A stretch of 10,413 nucleotides of DNA from positions 1 to 10,413 of the forward strand of contig JAEXJU010000372.1 of the NCBI GenBank assembly GCA_023448955.1, read 5' to 3'. Made by a program: the position numbers and the translations under genes. This document shows positions 6,586-10,413 of this stretch, piece after piece. The number at the start of each line of letters is the position of its first letter. Positions within the stretch are counted from its first letter, which is position 1. This DNA comes from Bacteroidota bacterium. Lineage in GTDB: Bacteria > Bacteroidota > Bacteroidia > Flavobacteriales > Weeksellaceae. Below the pieces are notes generated by a model, which saw nothing but the letters and a program-made list of their open reading frames with translations, was not told the DNA's origin and did no database searches.

Positions 6586-7245
6586 ATGAAAAAATCAACC
6601 ATTATTGCAGCCATTCTGATGATCTCAGCATCCGTTTTTGTAATCTCCTGCGGAAAAGACAAACCCGTAACCAGCGAAAGCAATGAAGTTCTTACTACCA
6701 CGAACGGACAAATTTATGCGATAGATACAATGAACAGTAAAGCAGAATGGAAAGGCTTTAAGGTTGTAAAATCTGATAACACAAGTCATATCGGAACTTT
6801 GAAATTCGAAAGTGGCGAAGTGACAGTAAAAGATAATAAGCTGGAAAGCGGGCAATTTGTGATTGACATGAACTCTATAGCGAATGAAGATCTGAAAGAA
6901 ACAGACGGTAATGCTAAACTTATAGGACATCTGAAAAGTGCAGATTTTTTTGATGTAGAAAAATTCCCGACTGCTTCCTACGAAATCACCAAAATTTCCG
7001 AAGCTCCTGCAGGAAGTGATTACAACACAGTTCTGGATGGAAATCTAACTCTAAAGGGAATTACAAAACCAGCAACTTTTAATGCCAATGTTAAGATAAA
7101 AGATGGCGAGCTAAGCATTGCAACAGAACCGAAAGACATTAACAGAGACGAATTTGGAATTAAATTTCAGATGCCTGCCGCAGAAGGTCTTATCAAAAAT
7201 GAGATCAATGTTCAGATGAAAGTTAAGGCTATTGAGAAAAAGTAG
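6586..7245 (+). CDS. YceI-family lipoprotein
   Basis: Envelope lipoprotein of 219 residues with a YceI domain, a lipocalin-like barrel that in characterised members binds polyisoprenoid-type or other amphiphilic lipids; the ligand here is unknown. The start at 6586 was chosen because MKKSTIIAAILMISASVFVIS is a full lipoprotein signal with lipobox VISC and lipidated C22; the frame stays open to a GTG at 6535, but those 17 extra residues (charged, polar) would bury the signal peptide. After a short linker (23-42) the domain runs from about 43 to 217 with AEWKGFKV (53-60), HIGTLKF (68-74), HLKSADFFDVEKFPTASY (115-132), LTLKGITKP (154-162) and DINRDEFGIKF (184-194), all family signatures. Monocistronic: own promoter and a strong terminator 22 bases after the stop. 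Confidence 0.93.
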   Translation: MKKSTIIAAILMISASVFVISCGKDKPVTSESNEVLTTTNGQIYAIDTMNSKAEWKGFKVVKSDNTSHIGTLKFESGEVTVKDNKLESGQFVIDMNSIANEDLKETDGNAKLIGHLKSADFFDVEKFPTASYEITKISEAPAGSDYNTVLDGNLTLKGITKPATFNANVKIKDGELSIATEPKDINRDEFGIKFQMPAAEGLIKNEINVQMKVKAIEKK

Positions 7246-7267
7246 AAAATAAATTTTTGACTAATAA

Positions 7268-7308
7268 TAACCCTTTTTGAGTTTATGCTTAAAAAGGGTT
7301 ACTTTTTT
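7268..7308 (+). terminator. Strong intrinsic terminator after the YceI gene
   Basis: AACCCTTTTT (7269-7278) pairs perfectly with AAAAAGGGTT (7291-7300); T7268-A7301 adds one outer pair and GAG/CTT three inner ones (one G-U), leaving a 6-base loop. A run of six Ts follows (7303-7308). Confidence 0.93.
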
Positions 7309-7356
7309 AACAATTTTTTAAAATTGAGATAACTATCGGATTTGGTTTAAAAATCG

Positions 7357-7364
7357 TACTTTTG
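7357..7364 (+). promoter_or_regulatory. Candidate -7 element of the pheS promoter
   Basis: TACTTTTG matches TAnnTTTG exactly, 23 bases before the pheS ATG and after the upstream terminator. The nearest TTG (7342-7344) is only 12 bases away, too close for a normal -33 element. Confidence 0.55.
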
Positions 7365-7387
7365 CAATCTATTTTTTATATAAACTA

Positions 7388-8398
7388 ATGCTAGAGAAAA
7401 TTGATGAGCTGTTGGTAGAAGTACAAAATTTCCAATCTTCTGCAAAGGACGAAATAGAACAATTCCGAATCCGCTTCAACGGAAAAAAAGGTGTTTTGAA
7501 TGATTTTTATGAATTTTTGAAACAAGTTCCGAATGAGCAGAAAAAGGATGCCGGCCAAAAAATCAACACTCTGAAACAAGCGGTAAACGGAAAACTCGAA
7601 GAGCTTAAAACATCTTCGGAAAGTTCTCTTATTCTTGAAAAAGAAGATCTTACGAGACCTGCTTTTCCTTTGGAGCTGGGCTCACGCCACCCTATCAATC
7701 TTGTAAAAAATAAAATCATTGATATCTTCAAATCCATTGGGTTTGCCGTTGCAGACGGTCCCGAAATTGAAGACGACTGGCACAACTTTACGGCTCTAAA
7801 TCTCCCGGAATATCACCCTGCAAGAGATATGCAGGATACATTTTTCATAGAGCAAAATCCTGATGTTCTTCTTAGAACACATACATCTTCCGTACAGATA
7901 CGTTACATGGAAAATAATGAGCCGCCGATGAGAATCCTAGCACCAGGAAGAGTTTTCAGAAATGAGGCTGTCTCTTCGCGTTCGCATTGTATTTTTCATC
8001 AGATCGAAGGGCTTTATATTGATGAAAATGTGAGTTTTGCAGATCTAAAACAGACCATTCAGTTTTTTACAACAGAATTATTCGGGAAATCAAAAATCAG
8101 AATGAGACCATCTTACTTCCCATTTACAGAGCCAAGTGCTGAAGTGGATGTTTACTGGGGTCTTAACTCCGAAACAGATTACAGAATCACAAAAGGAACC
8201 GGCTGGCTGGAAATCATGGGCTGCGGAATGGTAGATCCTGCCGTTTTAAAGAACGTAAACATAGATCCGGACAAGTTTTCTGGCTATGCATTCGGGATGG
8301 GAATTGAAAGAATTGTGATGCTTCTTTATCAAATGAGCGACATCAGAATGTTTTTTGAAAATGACATCAGGATGCTTGAGCAATTCAAAACATTATAA
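7388..8398 (+). CDS. pheS: Phenylalanine--tRNA ligase alpha subunit
   Basis: Catalytic subunit of the cytoplasmic alpha2-beta2 phenylalanyl-tRNA synthetase, 336 residues, complete. Residues 1-85 form the charged coiled-coil arm that contacts tRNA; the class II catalytic core follows: GSRHPINLVKNKI (98-110), GPEIEDDWHNF with motif 1 helix (124-134), LLRTHTSSVQIR (161-172), motif 2 from GRVFRNEA to FHQIEGL (187-209), RPSYFPFTEPSAEVDV (240-255) in the phenylalanine pocket, GTGWLEIMGCGMV (270-282), and motif 3 GYAFGMGIERIVMLLY (299-314). The motif 2 loop SSRSHCIFHQ is the variant seen in Bacteroidetes rather than the proteobacterial DATHSPMFHQ. pheT does not follow; a terminator and an unrelated kinase gene do, so the two subunits are coded apart, as often in this phylum. 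Confidence 0.98.
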   Translation: MLEKIDELLVEVQNFQSSAKDEIEQFRIRFNGKKGVLNDFYEFLKQVPNEQKKDAGQKINTLKQAVNGKLEELKTSSESSLILEKEDLTRPAFPLELGSRHPINLVKNKIIDIFKSIGFAVADGPEIEDDWHNFTALNLPEYHPARDMQDTFFIEQNPDVLLRTHTSSVQIRYMENNEPPMRILAPGRVFRNEAVSSRSHCIFHQIEGLYIDENVSFADLKQTIQFFTTELFGKSKIRMRPSYFPFTEPSAEVDVYWGLNSETDYRITKGTGWLEIMGCGMVDPAVLKNVNIDPDKFSGYAFGMGIERIVMLLYQMSDIRMFFENDIRMLEQFKTL

Positions 8399-8420
8399 TT
8401 CATTATTTTTATGAAATATT

Positions 8421-8456
8421 AATCCTGTAAATGTTATTTTTACAGGATTTTTTTTT
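8421..8456 (+). terminator. Strong intrinsic terminator after pheS
   Basis: AATCCTGTAAA (8421-8431) pairs perfectly with TTTACAGGATT (8439-8449) around a 7-base loop and is followed by an unbroken T-run to 8456. It starts 23 bases after the pheS stop. The ATG at 8431 that would lengthen the kinase gene lies inside this hairpin. Confidence 0.94.
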
Positions 8457-8484
8457 ATCTTTAAAAAAACTAAATAAATCACAA

Positions 8485-10215
8485 ATGAGTTTTAAAGAAA
8501 ACGATAATAATTTTTTCAGGTTCAGATACCGAAAAGTTATTCATTATTCCTTGATTGTCTGCATTCTTTTTATCCAGATTATTCTAGCTGGATATTTTTA
8601 CAACGAATTCAGAAGCAAAGAAAATCTAGCTTTTCTGCAAAAACAACTCAATGAAATCAACACGTTGGAAAATCTTACCGAGGATTCCAAGAAAGAACTT
8701 GTTACATCTCAGGATTATTTTCAGAAATATCTCATCACTAATGATAAGAAATATCTGAATGCGTATTTTGAATCTGTCAATAAACTGACCAAAAACATTG
8801 ACAGCATCAACAGCTATAACAATCCCAGACTGGAAAGTGTGATATTACCACAGAAAAAAGATTCCTCCGAATTTCGAAAGCTGAAAATGCTTGCTGATTC
8901 CAGCTACCAATTCTCGACAAAATCCAGCTTCAAAGTCAGCGAAGATCTTCCGAAATTCAATAAATATGATTTCAACAACTATAATTTTGAAAAGTTTGAC
9001 ATCCAGACCAAAACAGTCTCAGACACTGTAAAAAAGAAAGGCTTGTTTGGACGTTTGGGTGACGCGATTGCGGGCAAAGTAGATGTGCAGAAAGAAAGTA
9101 CGATTATTACTGTTAAAAATTCCGGACTTACAACGGGACAAAGAATAAAATCTGATATGGACAGTATCGTGAAGACCATTAATAATCATTATTCAAGAGA
9201 GGTTAAAAAAATACATATTAACATTACTAAGAATAAAAACCACGGTGAGAAGTTTTATAAAGTATTCAATGAATTATTGATTTACAGCAATGATCTGATG
9301 AATATCTACGACGTTGCCATAAAGGATTCTAAAGCAGATTTGCAAAAGGAATACGATAAACAGGCTTCTAAAAATAACGAGACCAGAAATTATCTTGTTT
9401 TAGGTGCTATGATTCTGATGTTTATTGTTTCGATACTCATTATGTTGCTAACAAGAATTGCATTTATATATGAAAGACGCCTGAAAGAGGCGAATATCCA
9501 GATCAAGGAAAATCTCAACTTCAAAAACAGAATATTGGGAATGTTAAGCCACGAGATGAGATCTCCACTCAAAATTATCGGATTATTTATCAACCGGATC
9601 AATAAAAAAACTAATGACGAAAGTATCAAAGAATATTTAAAATCAATTAGCTTTACCAATAATTCCATATTGATACAGGCTAACCAAATTCTGGAATACA
9701 CAAAAAATCAGCATAAGGAAAATAAACTGACGCCTTCGGAATTTAACCTGAAAAGCGAAATCAATTCCATTATGACATCGGTGGAACCATTTATAGAGAC
9801 TCGGAACAACCGGTTTATTGTTAATGAATCAATTAGTCCCAATATCGAAGTTTATTCGGATAATGCAAAGATTCATCAGGTTTACATGAATATTTTAGGT
9901 AACGCCAATAAGTTTACAGAAAATGGGACAATCACTGTAAATATAAAAACAGAACCTGTTAATGAGAACGTTATTACCTTAAAAACAGAAATCAGTGATA
10001 CTGGTGCAGGAATTTCTAAATCGGATCTTGAAAAAATATTTGAGCCCTATTACCAAGGCGTTTTATCGGAAGATGTGGAAAACCTGGGTGCTGGCCTGGG
10101 ATTGAGTCTGTGCAAAGAAATTGTAGAGTTATACTCTGGCAACATCTACGTCGACAGCGAACTGGGAAAAGGAACTACTGTAAATTTTAATATTAATCTT
10201 GACCTTAAGAAATGA
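8485..10215 (+). CDS. Membrane sensor histidine kinase, HAMP-less
   Basis: Two-component sensor kinase, 576 residues from the chosen ATG. The frame is open back to 8431, but that ATG is in the pheS terminator hairpin; TATCTTTA (8456-8463), a 7/8 match to the -7 element, fits a start at 8485. Order of parts: basic cytoplasmic tail (1-17), TM1 (about 18-38), an extracytoplasmic domain of about 260 residues rich in Asn, Lys and Ser, TM2 (303-327), a short coiled linker with no clear HAMP, HisKA with phospho-acceptor H356 in MLSHEMRSPLK, then HATPase_c with N-box HQVYMNILGNANKF (464-477), G1 DTGAGI (505-510), F-box FEPYYQG (519-525) and G2 GAGLGLSLCKE (535-545). All catalytic motifs are intact. 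The sensor domain is not one I recognise and includes the basic Gly-rich KKGLFGRLGDAIAGKVD (183-199). The stop overlaps the start of the response regulator by ATGA, so the pair is translationally linked. Signal unknown. Confidence 0.93.
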   Translation: MSFKENDNNFFRFRYRKVIHYSLIVCILFIQIILAGYFYNEFRSKENLAFLQKQLNEINTLENLTEDSKKELVTSQDYFQKYLITNDKKYLNAYFESVNKLTKNIDSINSYNNPRLESVILPQKKDSSEFRKLKMLADSSYQFSTKSSFKVSEDLPKFNKYDFNNYNFEKFDIQTKTVSDTVKKKGLFGRLGDAIAGKVDVQKESTIITVKNSGLTTGQRIKSDMDSIVKTINNHYSREVKKIHINITKNKNHGEKFYKVFNELLIYSNDLMNIYDVAIKDSKADLQKEYDKQASKNNETRNYLVLGAMILMFIVSILIMLLTRIAFIYERRLKEANIQIKENLNFKNRILGMLSHEMRSPLKIIGLFINRINKKTNDESIKEYLKSISFTNNSILIQANQILEYTKNQHKENKLTPSEFNLKSEINSIMTSVEPFIETRNNRFIVNESISPNIEVYSDNAKIHQVYMNILGNANKFTENGTITVNIKTEPVNENVITLKTEISDTGAGISKSDLEKIFEPYYQGVLSEDVENLGAGLGLSLCKEIVELYSGNIYVDSELGKGTTVNFNINLDLKK

Positions 10216-10413
10216 CAGAAGAAAATGAAAAAGTGATTTTTTTGCTTGCAGATGACCATAGTCTTATCCGTCAAGGCATTGTATTTCTTCTAGAAGAAAT
10301 GGATTTTGAATCCGAAATATTTCACGCTTCTTCCTTGCCAAAAACAATTGAAGCACTGAAAGAAAATAAAACAGACATCCTTATTATGGATGCGCATTTT
10401 CCGGATGGTAACA
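10212..10413 (+). CDS. Response regulator, receiver domain (probably NarL/LuxR type), C-terminus off the right edge
   Basis: Cytoplasmic partner of the histidine kinase just upstream, with which it shares an ATGA overlap (10212-10215). The 67 visible residues are the first half of a receiver domain: strand 1 VIFLLADDH with acidic pair D14-D15, then SLIRQGIVFLLEE (helix 1), and phospho-acceptor D60 in DILIMDAHFPDGN. The ADDHxLxRQG opening is typical of NarL/FixJ regulators with a LuxR-type DNA-binding end, but the output domain is outside the window, so this part is inference. Confidence 0.9.
   Translation, partial: MTEENEKVIFLLADDHSLIRQGIVFLLEEMDFESEIFHASSLPKTIEALKENKTDILIMDAHFPDGN

Noticed and set aside
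7391..7785. Antisense reading frames inside pheS and similar frames opposite other genes
   Set aside because: They lie wholly within well-identified genes, show no recognisable domains and have no promoters; taken as chance open frames.

Overview
The window is a low-GC, AT-rich chromosomal segment of a member of Bacteroidota, most probably a flavobacterium of the Chryseobacterium/Epilithonimonas type. The evidence is the style of the proteins (Bacteroidetes-type PheS, YjdM/PhnA, lipoprotein YceI, HAMP-less two-membrane-span histidine kinase), the lack of Shine-Dalgarno sites, and repeated matches to the Bacteroidetes -7 promoter element TAnnTTTG ahead of genes. Genus is an inference; no 16S or other marker is present.

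Layout. Bases 1-1780 (minus strand) hold the upstream end of a surface-polysaccharide operon: an FkbM-type methyltransferase followed 3 bases later by a Wzx/PST-type flippase that runs off the left edge. A 166-base spacer with a possible degenerate repeat separates this from a lipoprotein-type sugar-phosphate isomerase/epimerase-like TIM-barrel protein (minus, 1947-2813). Divergent from it is an exported Cys-type glutathione peroxidase (plus, 2933-3466). That gene converges on gcvT (minus, 3606-4685) across a clear bidirectional terminator. Divergent from gcvT is the zinc-ribbon protein YjdM/PhnA (plus, 4900-5232), which converges on an orphan ABC-transporter ATPase (minus, 5517-6449).

Divergent from the ATPase is a YceI-family lipoprotein (plus, 6586-7245), closed by a strong hairpin terminator. 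Next come pheS with its own terminator (7388-8398), a sensor histidine kinase (8485-10215) and a response regulator overlapping it by 4 bases and cut by the right edge. Starts of the YceI protein and the histidine kinase were moved downstream of the longest possible reading frame, because the extra N-termini are not signal-like (YceI) or lie in the pheS terminator (kinase).

The genes are mostly single-gene units with their own promoter and terminator, with two real operons (methyltransferase-flippase and kinase-regulator). Most content is ordinary housekeeping and envelope function; no mobile element, CRISPR array, tRNA or rRNA was seen. The least explained features are tandem 7-8 bp AGAY-type repeats in two separate spacers and a basic Gly-rich segment inside the extracytoplasmic domain of the kinase. 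I found no convincing undescribed multi-gene system.
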